In this document: piece after piece, positions 47,293 to 57,455 of the stretch
Position numbering within the stretch: the first letter of the stretch is position 1
Layout of the letters: the number at the start of each line of letters is the position of its first letter
From: Streptococcus suis S735
Lineage (GTDB): Bacteria; Bacillota; Bacilli; Lactobacillales; Streptococcaceae
Direction of reading: 5' to 3'
Assembly (NCBI RefSeq): GCF_000294495.1
Contig: NC_018526.1
Span: 1,860,001-1,924,000, forward strand
DNA: 64,000 bases
Position numbers and translations under genes: made by a program
The notes under the pieces: generated by a model
Databases searched by the model: none
The model's input: the letters and a program-made list of their open reading frames with translations, nothing else
What the model was told of the DNA's origin: nothing

Positions 47293-49464
47293 TTACAAAC
47301 TTGACCCGTTCATGTGTTTCACACGCGCTGAGATTTCCTTGTGACGGCCTTTTACCATCGGACGGGCCTGCGGATTTCCTAGATATCCACAAGTTCGTTT
47401 AACAACATCCACCGACTTAGGATCGCTATTCCCGCAATTTGGGCACTTGAAACCACGCTCTGTTGGCTCAAAATCACCTTCAAAATCGCAGGCGTAACAA
47501 TGGTCAATCGGAGTATTGGTTCCCAAGTAACCAACACGGTCATAGGCATAGTCCCAAACAGCTTCCAAAGCCTTTGGATTTTGTTGCAGTACAGGGTATT
47601 CACAGTAATGGATAAATCCACCACTAGCACCTACAGCAGGATAAATTTTCTCAAAATCCAGTTTTTCAAACGGTGTTGGATTTTTGCGTACATCATAGTG
47701 GAAACTATTAGTGTAATACTCTTTATCCGTAATGTCCTTAACGATGCCAAATTTCTCTGTATCCATACGGCAGAAGCGATCTGTCAGGCTTTCAGATGGT
47801 GTCGAATAAACTGAAAAATGATAACCATATTCATCCGACCAATCTTCAACCAAGGCTTTCATTTTCTTGATAATATCCACCGTGAAATCTTTTGCCTCTG
47901 GGTTGGTCTCCCATTCGCCACCGTAAAATACGGTTGCGACTTCATACAAACCAATGTACCCCAAAGATACGGTTGCTCGACGATTTTTAAAGACTTCATC
48001 TACTGCATCTGTCTTAGCCAAACGTTTGCCGAATGCCCCATATTGATAGAGAATTGGAGCATTGGCCGGGGTTGCCTCCTTAACCCGCTCCACGCGGTAA
48101 ACCAAGGCATCCTTGGCAATGGCCATACGTTCTGCAAAGATTTCCCAAAACTTATCCTTATCTCCAGCAGACTCCATGGCAATCCGTGGCAAATTGACGG
48201 TTACGACACCCAAGTTCATCCGACCAGATGTCACATCCTGTCCATTTTCATCCTTCCAACCTTGAAGGAAAGAGCGGCAACCCATTGGCACCTTGAAGGA
48301 ACCTGTCAACTCAACAATCTTGTCATAAGAAAGCATATCTGGATACATACGCTTGGTTGCACATTCAATCGCCAATTGCTTGATGTCATAGTTTGGAGAA
48401 TCTGACTCCAAGTTCAAGCCACGCTTAACTGTGAAAATCAACTTAGGAAAGATAGCTGTCCGCCCTTCGCGCCCCAGACCCTTGATACGAATGTTCAAAA
48501 TCGCTTTTTGAATTTCTCGCTCAAACCATGATGTCCCTAGGCCAAAACCGAGTGAGGTGAAGGGTGTTTGTCCATTGGAAGTAAAAAGGGTGTTGATTTC
48601 ATACTCCAAAGACTGCATAGCGTCATAGATGTCTTTTTGCGTTTTAGCACGCGCATATTCTTCTTGCTTGTCTGCTAACACCCAATCCTCGGCGTCTTTC
48701 AAATGCTTTTGGTAGTTAAGTTCCGCATAGGGCGCCAAAACTTCATCGATACGGTCAGCTGAGCAGCCACCATATTGACTTGAGGCCACATTAGCAATGA
48801 TTTGTGAAATCTGAGCCGTAGCAGTTTGAATTGATTTTGGACTTTCTACATCGGCATTTCCTATCTTGAAGCCCTGTGCCAACATCCCTTTAAAATCAAT
48901 CAAACAACAGTTGGTCATTGGTGTATAAGGGCTGTAATCCAAATCATGGTAATGAATATCGCCTTTTTGGTGGGCATTGGCCACATGAGCTGGTAATAAT
49001 TTGAGACCGATAGACTTTCCGACAATACCTGCTGTCAGGTCCCGTTGCGTATTGAACACATCCGCATCCTTATTAGCGTTTTCATTGACCACAGACTGGT
49101 CCTTGCTCAACAGCTTATGAATTTCAAAATTAATATCGGTAGCCTGATGACGGCGAAAATCACGGCGTGTTCGGTATTGAATATAAAGCTCCGCCAAATC
49201 ATATAAATGAGCCTTTAACAATTCCTGTTCAACGACCGTTTGAATTTCGTAAATTTGAACATCTTTCTCAAATCGGCGACCAATTTCAGCCAAAACAGCT
49301 TCTAATACAATTTTTAAACCTGCCTCTGAAACAGGATGTTCTAATTCTTGGTTTGCCCGCTGAAGAGCAGAAAAAATCTTATCCTGGTCAAAGGATACTG
49401 TCCGTCCATCACGTTTCAAAACCAATAATTCTATACTCGGTAAGACATTTTCTTGCACATTCAT
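47293..49464 (-). CDS. nrdD: Anaerobic ribonucleoside-triphosphate reductase
   Basis: This 723-residue class III reductase makes deoxyribonucleotides without oxygen, using a glycyl radical formed by NrdG. An N-terminal ATP-cone (LVLKRDGRTVSFDQDKI, residues 14-100) gives allosteric control. The C-terminal zinc-binding cysteines CYACDFEGDFEP and FKCPNCG, and the glycyl-radical region RTCGYLGNPQARP, are intact. The start at 49464 follows GGAGG by 8 nt; an upstream TTG overlaps that site. It heads a six-gene operon and its promoter carries two NrdR boxes. Confidence 0.96.
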   Translation of the reverse strand: MNVQENVLPSIELLVLKRDGRTVSFDQDKIFSALQRANQELEHPVSEAGLKIVLEAVLAEIGRRFEKDVQIYEIQTVVEQELLKAHLYDLAELYIQYRTRRDFRRHQATDINFEIHKLLSKDQSVVNENANKDADVFNTQRDLTAGIVGKSIGLKLLPAHVANAHQKGDIHYHDLDYSPYTPMTNCCLIDFKGMLAQGFKIGNADVESPKSIQTATAQISQIIANVASSQYGGCSADRIDEVLAPYAELNYQKHLKDAEDWVLADKQEEYARAKTQKDIYDAMQSLEYEINTLFTSNGQTPFTSLGFGLGTSWFEREIQKAILNIRIKGLGREGRTAIFPKLIFTVKRGLNLESDSPNYDIKQLAIECATKRMYPDMLSYDKIVELTGSFKVPMGCRSFLQGWKDENGQDVTSGRMNLGVVTVNLPRIAMESAGDKDKFWEIFAERMAIAKDALVYRVERVKEATPANAPILYQYGAFGKRLAKTDAVDEVFKNRRATVSLGYIGLYEVATVFYGGEWETNPEAKDFTVDIIKKMKALVEDWSDEYGYHFSVYSTPSESLTDRFCRMDTEKFGIVKDITDKEYYTNSFHYDVRKNPTPFEKLDFEKIYPAVGASGGFIHYCEYPVLQQNPKALEAVWDYAYDRVGYLGTNTPIDHCYACDFEGDFEPTERGFKCPNCGNSDPKSVDVVKRTCGYLGNPQARPMVKGRHKEISARVKHMNGSSL

Positions 49465-49496
49465 CTGACAAACCTCCAAAATTCTTCACTTCTATT

Positions 49497-49574
49497 AGTG
49501 TAGCACTTCACAAAACAAAAATCAATATCTTGTGTAAAAAAATATTAAACAACCTATCCATGTACTATATATAG
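49497..49574 (-). promoter_or_regulatory. nrdD promoter with two NrdR boxes
   Basis: On the minus strand TTGATT (plus 49520-49525) and TACACT (plus 49497-49502) have a 17-bp spacer. NrdR-box cores CAAGATATTG (49523-49532) and CTATATATAG (49565-49574) match the consensus CWATATATWG, the second perfectly. They are 42 bp apart centre to centre (four helical turns), and the first covers the -35, as expected for repression by NrdR. Confidence 0.65.
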
Positions 49575-49762
49575 GTCTTAAAAATTCTATCAATTGGAAA
49601 ACAACTGTGCCCAATTTCACCACTCGACAAGGATGAATTACTAGATTGAAATATGAAAACAGATTGGGCAAAGGTCTAACTTCTCTATCAGAAAACCTAA
49701 AAAACAGCCCTCTAACAGGGCTGGCTCTATGTATTGAAAATAGGCTAGGGCGGGTCACCCAC

Positions 49763-51268
49763 CAATGTCATTAAGTTAACTAACCTATCACGTTTTGTGG
49801 TAGGTTAGTTTTTTCTATGGTACACTAAAAATAAAAGGGGAAAAGTCATGTTAGATCAGATTAAAGCTCACTTACTTGATAGTATTAACGACATCGTTTC
49901 CATCGCAAACCAGTTTGTGCTTCATCCTGAAAAAGATTTTAGTCGGAAAAGTCAGCTAACTATGGAAACCATGATTCAAGCTATACTGACCATGGGTGGT
50001 AATACCTTAGCCAAAGAGCTACTTGATTTAGATTTGCCCGTCTCTCAATCTGCCTTTGTCCAACGACGGTATCAGCTTAAACATCAAGCTTTTAAAGCCC
50101 TGTTTGCCAATATTACTTCTAAGATTCCAACATTTAAAGATCTCCCTATCTTGGCTGTTGATGGTAGTGATGTGGTTCTACCAAGAAATCGTTCTGATAA
50201 AACAACCACGTTCCAAACTGGACCACACCACACTCCTTACACTCTCATTCATATCAATGCTCTTTACAATCTTGAACAAGAGATTTATCATGACCTTCGA
50301 ATTCAGAATAATCGGGAGGTTGATGAGCGTGCGGCTTTCATCGACATGATGGAGAGTTGCCCTTTTGAACAAGCTCTGGTGATAATGGATAGGGGGTATG
50401 AATCCTACAATGTCATGGCTCACTGCCAAGAAAGAAATTGGTCCTATATTATTCGTATTCGTGACGGGAATCATTCTATGAAATCAGGATTTAACCTCCC
50501 TGACACCCCTTGTTTTGATGAAGAGTTTGACCTAAACATCTGTCGCAAACAAACCAATGTCATGAAAGAACTGTATCGAGACTTCCCTAATCAGTATCAT
50601 TTTTTACCTCATAATGCTTCCTTTGACCTTTTACCAAACTCTAGTCGAAAAAGTGATCCAATCAGTTTTTATGACCTTCATTTTCGGATGGTGCGTCTCG
50701 AAATCAAGCCAGGTTTCTTTGAGACTTTGGTGACAAATACGGATTATTCACCAGAAAAATTAAAAGATCTCTATGCCTACAGATGGGGCATAGAGACTAG
50801 TTTTCGTGACCTAAAATACAGTATCGGTCTGACTCATTTTCATGCAAAAAAGAAGGAAGGGATTCTCCAAGAAATCTACGCTCACTTTATCAATTTTAAT
50901 GTTTGTAAATGGCTAACCTCACACGTTGCTATTAAACCATCAAAGTTAAAACAGGCTTATAAAATTTGTTTTTCAGACGCTGTTTATGCCTGTCGAAAAT
51001 TTCTTAGAGAAGAACTCACTTCCTTCCAATTAGAAACCTACATTGCTAAGCATTTATCCATTATTCTACCCAATCGAACCTTCCAAAGAAAGATAAAAAG
51101 CAAGGCACCTGTAAGCTTTACTTATAGAATATCATAATAGTTAAAAAATTGGGTTAAAAATCTTCCTTTTTGTGCGCCCTAAATACAAAAACTATTCCCG
51201 TTTTGTCATCAATTGCTCAGACGGGAATAGTTTCTTTAGCTGCTTAAATGCTTAACTTAATGACATTG
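49763..51268 (+). mobile_element. IS4-family insertion sequence, 1,506 bp
   Basis: The element is bounded by perfect 17-bp inverted repeats, CAATGTCATTAAGTTAA (49763-49779) and TTAACTTAATGACATTG (51252-51268), and contains one full transposase gene. A stem-loop with T run just inside the left end (49778-49815) would block read-through into the transposase, and another hairpin (51188-51234) lies near the right end. I see no target duplication in the flanks. The right end supplies the stop codon of the gene at 51252-51440. Confidence 0.85.
49848..51137 (+). CDS. IS4-family transposase
   Basis: This 429-residue DDE transposase is intact. The first catalytic aspartate lies in ILAVDGSDVVLP near residue 105, the second in ALVIMDRGYES near residue 180, and the glutamate in the Y-(2)-R-(3)-E-(6)-K signature YRWGIETSFRDLK near residue 310. 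It has an AAAAGGGGAAAAG-type ribosome binding region and complete flanking inverted repeats, so the element could still be mobile. I recognise the family but not the exact IS name. Confidence 0.9.
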   Translation: MLDQIKAHLLDSINDIVSIANQFVLHPEKDFSRKSQLTMETMIQAILTMGGNTLAKELLDLDLPVSQSAFVQRRYQLKHQAFKALFANITSKIPTFKDLPILAVDGSDVVLPRNRSDKTTTFQTGPHHTPYTLIHINALYNLEQEIYHDLRIQNNREVDERAAFIDMMESCPFEQALVIMDRGYESYNVMAHCQERNWSYIIRIRDGNHSMKSGFNLPDTPCFDEEFDLNICRKQTNVMKELYRDFPNQYHFLPHNASFDLLPNSSRKSDPISFYDLHFRMVRLEIKPGFFETLVTNTDYSPEKLKDLYAYRWGIETSFRDLKYSIGLTHFHAKKKEGILQEIYAHFINFNVCKWLTSHVAIKPSKLKQAYKICFSDAVYACRKFLREELTSFQLETYIAKHLSIILPNRTFQRKIKSKAPVSFTYRIS

Positions 51269-51440
51269 ATTCTGACTCTTGTTTTCTGGTCCATAAAAAG
51301 TACAAATTGATGGCACAGGCCACTAAAATCACAGCAGGCCAAAGCAAATTTAACAAAGGAAGTTTACCGACATTGTAGGCAATATAGAGAGTATTCCACA
51401 CTACCCCCAAGCTATAGACAATCGTCAAAATAATTTTCAT
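51252..51440 (-). CDS. Small membrane protein, 3' end replaced by IS
   Basis: The ATG at 51440 lies 6 nt after GGAG and the frame encodes 62 residues with two hydrophobic segments (about residues 1-22 and 29-48) and a charged tail. The last four codons and the stop (MSLS then TAA) are the inverted repeat of the IS, so the native C-terminus was lost or changed by the insertion. Most of the protein is probably intact because the membrane core is complete. Its original terminator, CAGCCCT/AGGGCTG with T run, is stranded on the other side of the IS (49710-49733). The family is unknown to me; it lies downstream of the DUF3021 gene and may be co-transcribed. Confidence 0.55.
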   Translation of the reverse strand: MKIILTIVYSLGVVWNTLYIAYNVGKLPLLNLLWPAVILVACAINLYFLWTRKQESESMSLS

Positions 51441-51473
51441 AAGACACTCCAATTAAATGATAGTGCTATTATA

Positions 51474-51914
51474 CTACAAACGACCATTGATGTCCTTAAT
51501 CTGCCGTTCCATTTTCCGATAGTTTAGGAAAAATAGCAGAGCGTATACCAAGACAAAGATGAGCCAGAAAAAGAGAAGGGCCCCAAGTTTCACGGGAAAC
51601 CAGCCAGCCAAAATGCCCAGCGGTGTAAAGCCTAAAACCGTGAAACCAAAATGCGTTGCCGTCATTCGTAAAAGGCTCCAATCCTGTTCAAAAATCTTGT
51701 CTGCCAGCTGAAACAAGATACCGATTGTCGCCCAAATGGCTACACAAATCAACATGACGGTTACTTGACTAAAGTTGCTCAGGTAGTAAGCACCCATGGT
51801 TGAAAAGGGATTTAGAGGAAGGTAGGTTCCCTGTCCGAAGACGGCTGATGTGATAATGGAGATAATGGTTCCGATGGCGATGCCTAAACTGGCTGATAAG
51901 ATGTATTTTTTCAT
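51474..51914 (-). CDS. DUF3021 membrane protein
   Basis: This 146-residue protein has four predicted transmembrane helices and fits the DUF3021 family, which is nearly always paired with a LytTR regulator, as here. The start overlaps the LytTR stop by four bases. In comparable streptococcal pairs the membrane protein restrains its LytTR partner (LytTR regulatory systems such as HdrRM and BrsRM), so this may be an inhibitor of the adjacent regulator; that link is inference. Confidence 0.85.
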   Translation of the reverse strand: MKKYILSASLGIAIGTIISIITSAVFGQGTYLPLNPFSTMGAYYLSNFSQVTVMLICVAIWATIGILFQLADKIFEQDWSLLRMTATHFGFTVLGFTPLGILAGWFPVKLGALLFFWLIFVLVYALLFFLNYRKMERQIKDINGRL

Positions 51915-52354
51915 AGTCCTAACCTTTCTTTGATAACTTTTAGATAGCGACGGGAGGAGTAGGTGACCGAGCCATTCTTCATGACCAGTTTGACCAGACC
52001 GTTAGCAGTCAGTTTGAGGTGGTCCAGTTGCTTGATGTGAATGATTTCCGACTGAGAGATTTGTAAAAAGTTTGCCGGCAAGTCCTCCTTAACCTGATAC
52101 AAGCGTAGGTTGGAAGTATAGGTAGTTTCTACTGTTTCCACCTGTAAAACCCTATCTTCCAAGTAGAGTCTGACAATCTCATCATGTTCCACAAGATAGA
52201 CCTGCTCCCCTTTTTTAACAGTTAGACTGGATCTCTGCTTATCCAAGTTTTGAATATAGGTCACCAAGTTAGTAATTTGCTCAGACATAGCTTGAGCTTC
52301 AATAGTCACCAAATCTTCCAAAATCTCTGATGATATGGCTAGTTTTACTTTCAT
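51911..52354 (-). CDS. LytTR-domain DNA-binding regulator
   Basis: This 147-residue protein has an N-terminal extension of about 50 residues (no receiver domain) and a C-terminal LytTR DNA-binding domain with YTSNLRLYQVKEDLP, FLQISQSEIIHIKQLDHL and YSSRRYLKVIKERLGL. Because it lacks a receiver, it is not a two-component regulator; its activity is probably set by the DUF3021 membrane partner. GAGG-type ribosome binding sequence precedes the ATG at 52354. Targets are unknown; such pairs usually regulate their own operon. Confidence 0.88.
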   Translation of the reverse strand: MKVKLAISSEILEDLVTIEAQAMSEQITNLVTYIQNLDKQRSSLTVKKGEQVYLVEHDEIVRLYLEDRVLQVETVETTYTSNLRLYQVKEDLPANFLQISQSEIIHIKQLDHLKLTANGLVKLVMKNGSVTYSSRRYLKVIKERLGL

Positions 52355-52485
52355 ATTCTCTCCTTTCTCTTTCTGACCCTATTAAACACCATTTCTTTAC
52401 TGGTTTCAAGGGCTTTTGGCTATGTGGTCATTTTCCAGCACTAAACGGCAAAAAAGCCAGAACAACTGTCCTGACTTTCATTGTC

Positions 52486-55026
52486 TTATATTTTTTTCTT
52501 CAACTCCGCCACCGCCATCATGACTTCCATAGGGGTCATATTGTAGATGTCTAGTTTTTCCAGTTCATCAAGTACTGGGTGAGAAGGCGTGTCTGCGAAG
52601 AGATCAAGTTGACCTGACGGTTCTTCCACTACTGACGGAGCTGGGTGAGTTGGTGCAGTAGGGGCTTGGTTTTCAAGCGTCTGCAAAATCCGATCTGCCC
52701 GCTGCAATAGTTCCTCTGGCATTCCCGCAATCTTAGCCACATGAATCCCGTAGGACTTGTCAGCTGGACCTTGGGCAATCTTGTGGAGGAAGGTGACTTG
52801 GCCGTCCTTCTCCAAGGTCGATACATGGACATTCTCTAAGTGTTCCAAGGTCTGGCTAAGGTCTGTCAACTCATGGTAGTGGGTGGCAAAGAGAGTCTTG
52901 GCACCAATCTTGTCATGGATGTACTCGATGATAGACTGGGCCAGGGCCATACCGTCATAGGTGGCCGTTCCCCGTCCCAACTCATCAAAGAGGATGAGCG
53001 ACCGATCTGTCGCCAGACGGACCGCCTTATTGGCCTCCATCATTTCGACCATGAAGGTCGATTGACCACTAACCAAGTCGTCTGCCGCCCCAATTCGGGT
53101 GAAAATAGCATCGAAAATCGGTAATTCAGCCTGATCCGCAGGCACATAGGAACCCATCTGCGCCATGATGACGATAACCGCCAACTGTCGCATATAGGTA
53201 GACTTACCACTCATGTTTGGACCAGTAATCAGTTGCATATGTGTATCGGTATTCAAGTGAATAGAGTTGGGAATGTAGGTCTGCTTGCCCATGACCTTCT
53301 CCACCACCGCATGACGACCACGGTCAATGGTCAGTTCTCTTTGATCTGTAAAGCGTGGACAAACCAAATGTTGCTGCTCCGCCACAACTGCAAAGGCCTG
53401 CAAAACATCGATGGTTGCAATGGTCCGAGCCAGCTTCTGCAAGCGACCTATATACTTCTCAACCTCTTGGCGAATCCGCATGAAAATCTCGTACTCCAAA
53501 TTAGCAGACTTATCACGCGCCTCCAACATCTGCCCTTCAATCTTAGCCAACTCTTCCGTTCCATAGCGCTCCGAGTTTTTCAAGGTCGCCTTACGGAAAA
53601 AATGGTCCGGCACATTGCCCAGATTGGAATTGGTAACATGGAAATAGTAACCGTCTTTTTTATTGTAATCAATCTTAAGATTATTGATACCAGATGCTTC
53701 ACGCTCCTTGGCCTCAATCTCCGCAATCCAACCCGCTCCCTCACGCATGACTAGACGATACTGATCCAGCGTTTCGTCAAAGCCTGTACGGATGATGTTT
53801 CCATCTGTGATGGTCCCTTGGGCTTCTGGGTCAATAGCAGAGCTGATGAGAGCGTGCAGTTCTGGGATTGGGTCCAATCCAGCCACCAAATTGCCTAGAG
53901 CAGGCTCATTGATTTGTTGCAAGATATTCTTGATTGCTGGGATATTTCCCAAAGTCTGGGAGAGCTGCAAGAGATCCTTGGGCATGGTTTTTCCAAAAGA
54001 CACCCGGCTGGCCAAACGTTCGATGTCATAGACACCTTTTAAAGCCTCGACCAAGTCACTCCGTTCAAAGAAGTAATCCAGAAAAACCTGAACGACAGCC
54101 TGACGATTCTCAATCCGCTTAAGATCAATCAAGGGACGATCAATCCATGTCCGCAATAGTCGCATACCCATGGCTGTCTTAGTTTCGTCTAGCAACCAGT
54201 ACAAACTACCATGCTTCTTGCCTGTCCGACCGTTTTCAAGCAGGTCCAGACTGGACTTGGTTGCATAGTCCATTTGCAGATAGTCCTTGATTTCATAGTG
54301 GACCACCTTTTGCAAGTGGCTCAGATCTCGCATCTGAGTCCGATGTAGGTAGCTGAGGAGTTTACCTGCCGCAGCCTTTTCCAAGTCTGTCAAGGAGTTG
54401 TCAATCAGCTGGACATCTTCCGTCACCTCATCCTCAAAAGAGAGCAGGAGGTTCATCTGGTTCGAAAAGACCTGCTCTTCTTCCTCAGATAAAGCATAGC
54501 CGATGACCAATTCACGTGCCCGTAAATTGCGGATCTCACCGCAAAGACTAGTAAAATCATCCAAACTAGTCACAAAAAACTGACCTGTTGACACATCCAT
54601 ATAAGAAAGCGCGAACTGTACTCCCTGACGGTCAATCGCAACCAAATAGTTACTGTCTGCTCCCATTTTGGACGAGTCTGTTACCGTACCAGGAGTAATG
54701 ACCTGCACTACTTCCCGCTTGACCACGCCGACTGCCTGCTTAGGATCTTCCATCTGCTCGGCAATTGCGACCTTGTGCCCCAATTCAACAAGTGTGTCGA
54801 TATACTGTTGTGCCGCGTGATACGGTACCCCCGCCATGGGAATCGGATTTTCCGCATTCTTATTCCGACTGGTCAAGGACAATTCCAAAATCTGTGCCGC
54901 TTCTACCGCATCTTCATAAAATAATTCATAAAAGTCTCCCATACGGAAAAGCAAAAAAGCATCTGGATACTGTGCTTTTATATCCAGATACTGCTGCATT
55001 CCCGGAGAAATTTTTTCTGTTGCCAT
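52486..55026 (-). CDS. mutS: DNA mismatch repair protein MutS
   Basis: This 846-residue ATPase recognises mismatches. The mismatch-binding phenylalanine motif [10 protein letters not shown] is near residue 28-37, Walker A is [10 protein letters not shown] near residue 610, Walker [17 protein letters not shown], and the helix-turn-helix/C-terminal region ends in [10 protein letters not shown]. Two ATGs are adjacent; the one at 55026 has 5-nt spacing from AGGAG and is preferred. It follows argR by 14 bp, a common streptococcal order (argR-mutS). Confidence 0.96.
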   Translation of the reverse strand: MATEKISPGMQQYLDIKAQYPDAFLLFRMGDFYELFYEDAVEAAQILELSLTSRNKNAENPIPMAGVPYHAAQQYIDTLVELGHKVAIAEQMEDPKQAVGVVKREVVQVITPGTVTDSSKMGADSNYLVAIDRQGVQFALSYMDVSTGQFFVTSLDDFTSLCGEIRNLRARELVIGYALSEEEEQVFSNQMNLLLSFEDEVTEDVQLIDNSLTDLEKAAAGKLLSYLHRTQMRDLSHLQKVVHYEIKDYLQMDYATKSSLDLLENGRTGKKHGSLYWLLDETKTAMGMRLLRTWIDRPLIDLKRIENRQAVVQVFLDYFFERSDLVEALKGVYDIERLASRVSFGKTMPKDLLQLSQTLGNIPAIKNILQQINEPALGNLVAGLDPIPELHALISSAIDPEAQGTITDGNIIRTGFDETLDQYRLVMREGAGWIAEIEAKEREASGINNLKIDYNKKDGYYFHVTNSNLGNVPDHFFRKATLKNSERYGTEELAKIEGQMLEARDKSANLEYEIFMRIRQEVEKYIGRLQKLARTIATIDVLQAFAVVAEQQHLVCPRFTDQRELTIDRGRHAVVEKVMGKQTYIPNSIHLNTDTHMQLITGPNMSGKSTYMRQLAVIVIMAQMGSYVPADQAELPIFDAIFTRIGAADDLVSGQSTFMVEMMEANKAVRLATDRSLILFDELGRGTATYDGMALAQSIIEYIHDKIGAKTLFATHYHELTDLSQTLEHLENVHVSTLEKDGQVTFLHKIAQGPADKSYGIHVAKIAGMPEELLQRADRILQTLENQAPTAPTHPAPSVVEEPSGQLDLFADTPSHPVLDELEKLDIYNMTPMEVMMAVAELKKKI

Positions 55027-55040
55027 CATCTCTCCTTGTT

Positions 55041-55481
55041 CTAATTCAAATAGTAGTTAATCTCCGCTTCAACTTGCTGAGCCGCTACATCATCTCGACA
55101 AATAACTAAAAGTGTATTAGCTCCCGCCAGCGTTCCCAAAATAGTCTCTGGCTTTTCTGCATCAATGATATTGGCCATCAAGGCCGCTTCTCCCAGTTCT
55201 GAATGAAGGACCAGAATAAAACTAGCCCTATCTACTTTATACGCATATTGTGCCAATAATTGGATAAAATTCACGCGCTCTTCTTCGATAGCTAAGGAAT
55301 AAAATGAACGCCCGTTTTCATGAATTTTTATCACTCCCAACTCACGTAAATCACGAGACAAGGTTGTCTGGGTTACCACTACCCCTCGAGCCTCTAAACC
55401 TTGCTGAATATCCGTTTGTCGCCCTATTTTTTCTTGACGAATCATGGCCTTTATTAAATCATGTCGTCCTGCTTTATTCAT
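55041..55481 (-). CDS. argR: Arginine repressor ArgR
   Basis: This 146-residue hexameric regulator represses arginine biosynthesis and activates catabolism. The N-terminal winged helix ([30 protein letters not shown] region) and the C-terminal arginine-binding domain with [15 protein letters not shown] are intact. The start is either of two adjacent ATGs; the one at 55481 has 7-nt spacing from GAGG. It is divergent from argS, with a candidate ARG box between them, and upstream of mutS in the same transcript. Confidence 0.93.
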   Translation of the reverse strand: MNKAGRHDLIKAMIRQEKIGRQTDIQQGLEARGVVVTQTTLSRDLRELGVIKIHENGRSFYSLAIEEERVNFIQLLAQYAYKVDRASFILVLHSELGEAALMANIIDAEKPETILGTLAGANTLLVICRDDVAAQQVEAEINYYLN

Positions 55482-55496
55482 CATTTTACCTCAAAA

Positions 55497-55510
55497 TGTA
55501 TATTTATAGA
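55497..55510. promoter_or_regulatory. Candidate ARG box between argR and argS
   Basis: TGTATATTTATAGA matches the ArgR/AhrC half-site consensus TGNATATWWATNCA at nearly every position and lies in the 103-bp divergent region, where it could regulate both genes. Confidence 0.4.
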
Positions 55511-55587
55511 AATATTATAACACTTTTCCCCGCTATTAGCCTAGAAATGTGTTAAAATAGAATCAATAACTTTGGAGGAAATCCTAT

Positions 55588-57276
55588 ATGAATCAAAAAC
55601 AAGTGATTGCAGAAAGATTGGCTGCCATCCTTCCGAGTTTGGAAGTGGAAGCTATCTACAATCTGCTAGAAAAACCAAAATCATCAGAAATGGGCGATAT
55701 TGCCTTCCCAGCCTTCTCACTTGCTAAAGTGGAACGCAAGGCTCCACAGGCTATCGCAGCGGACATCGTTGAAAAACTCGATACAACTGGCTTTGAGAAC
55801 GTTGTTGCAACTGGTCCTTACGTCAACTTCTTCTTGGACAAGGCTGCGATTTCCCACCAAGTCTTGACAGATGTTATTACTGAAAAAGACCAATACGGTA
55901 AACTCAACATTGGTCAAGGACGCAATGTAACCATCGACATGTCTAGTCCAAACATTGCTAAACCATTCTCAGTTGGACATTTACGCTCAACCGTTATCGG
56001 CGATGCCCTTGCCAACATCCACGAAAAACTAGGCTACAAGCCAATCCGTATCAACCACTTGGGTGACTGGGGCAAACAATTTGGCATGTTGATTGTTGCC
56101 TACAAACTCTGGGGTGACAAGGCTGCGGTCGAAGCTGACCCAATCTCAGAACTTCTTAAACTCTATGTCCGTATCAATGCTGAGGCAGAAGAAAAACCTG
56201 AGTTGGACGACGAAGCACGCCAATGGTTCAAAAAATTGGAAGACGGCGACCCAGAAGCGCATGAATTGTGGCAATGGTTCCGTGATGAGAGCTTGGTCGA
56301 ATTTAACCGCATCTACGACAAACTTGATGTAACATTCGACAGCTATAACGGCGAAGCCTTCTACAACGATAAGATGGACGAAGGTATCCAAATCTTAGAA
56401 GAAAAAGGACTTCTTCAAGAGTCTAAAGGTGCCAAAATCGTTGACCTTGAAAGCTACAATCTTCCACCAGCCCTTATCATGAAGACAGATGGCGCTACCC
56501 TCTACATCACGCGCGATATGGCAACAGCTATGTACCGCAAGCGCACCTATGACTTCGTGAAAAGCATCTATGTCGTTGGTCAGGAGCAAATCAACCACTT
56601 CAAGCAACTCAAAGCCGTTTTGAAGGAAATGGATTTCGACTGGAGCGACGATATGACCCATATCACCTTCGGTCTAGTGACCAAGGACAAGAAAAAGCTC
56701 TCTACTCGTAAAGGAAACATCATCCTGCTCGAGCCAACTCTAGACGAAGCTATTTCACGCGCCCTTACTCAAATTGAAGCTAAAAACCCTGACCTTGAAA
56801 ACAAGGAAGAAGTGGCACACGCAGTTGGTGTCGGCGCTGTGAAGTTCTACGACCTCAAAACCGACCGTGACAACGGCTACGACTTCGACTTGGAAGCTAT
56901 GGTTTCCTTCGAGGGTGAAACAGGTCCTTATGTACAATACGCATACGCCCGCATCCAGTCTATCCTACGCAAGGCAAACTTTGTACCAAACGCAGAAAAT
57001 GACTACAAACTGGCTGACACAGAAAGCTGGGAAATCATCAAGCACATCCAAAACTTCTCAGCTGTTGTAGAACGTGCCGGAGACAAATTTGACCCATCAC
57101 TTATTGCCAAATACGCTATCAACCTAGCTCAAGCCTTCAACAAATACTACGCCCACACGCGTATCTTGGATGAAAGTCCAGAGCGTGACAGCCGCTTGGC
57201 ACTTGCCTACGCAACAGGACTTGTCCTCAAAGAAGCTCTGCGTCTTCTCGGCGTAAAAGCACCAGAAAAAATGTAA
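55588..57276 (+). CDS. argS: Arginyl-tRNA synthetase
   Basis: This 562-residue class I synthetase charges tRNA-Arg. It has the N-terminal Add-1 domain, the HIGH-type motif [16 protein letters not shown] near residue 125, a KMSK-like region KLSTRKGN near residue 372, and the DALR anticodon-binding domain. GGAGGAAAT lies upstream of the ATG. The gene is followed by a strong terminator at 57279-57310. Confidence 0.96.
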   Translation: MNQKQVIAERLAAILPSLEVEAIYNLLEKPKSSEMGDIAFPAFSLAKVERKAPQAIAADIVEKLDTTGFENVVATGPYVNFFLDKAAISHQVLTDVITEKDQYGKLNIGQGRNVTIDMSSPNIAKPFSVGHLRSTVIGDALANIHEKLGYKPIRINHLGDWGKQFGMLIVAYKLWGDKAAVEADPISELLKLYVRINAEAEEKPELDDEARQWFKKLEDGDPEAHELWQWFRDESLVEFNRIYDKLDVTFDSYNGEAFYNDKMDEGIQILEEKGLLQESKGAKIVDLESYNLPPALIMKTDGATLYITRDMATAMYRKRTYDFVKSIYVVGQEQINHFKQLKAVLKEMDFDWSDDMTHITFGLVTKDKKKLSTRKGNIILLEPTLDEAISRALTQIEAKNPDLENKEEVAHAVGVGAVKFYDLKTDRDNGYDFDLEAMVSFEGETGPYVQYAYARIQSILRKANFVPNAENDYKLADTESWEIIKHIQNFSAVVERAGDKFDPSLIAKYAINLAQAFNKYYAHTRILDESPERDSRLALAYATGLVLKEALRLLGVKAPEKM

Positions 57277-57278
57277 TC

Positions 57279-57310
57279 AAAGCCTTCGGCCATCAGCCGA
57301 GGCTTTTTTT
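57279..57310 (+). terminator. Rho-independent terminator of argS
   Basis: AAAGCCTTCGGC pairs with GCCGAGGCTTT around CATCA and ends in seven Ts. Confidence 0.92.
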
Positions 57311-57394
57311 CTACCACATTGCCTACTCTCGTTTCCGATTCCTTATCACAACAACTCCTTCTCCCAAATGAAAATCAAAAAGATTCATTTCAAT

Positions 57395-57402
57395 TACGAA
57401 TA
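57395..57402 (+). promoter_or_regulatory. ComX (CIN/com) box
   Basis: TACGAATA is the exact core recognised by the alternative sigma factor ComX (SigX) in streptococci. It lies 61 bp before the start codon of the CHAP-SH3b hydrolase gene, with a T-rich stretch (TTCATTTCAATT) just before it, as in other late competence promoters. No sigma-A promoter is obvious in the same interval. Confidence 0.75.
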
Positions 57403-57455
57403 TATAGATGGGAGGTACACGTGATACCTCTACATCTACTACACAAGGAGAAATA

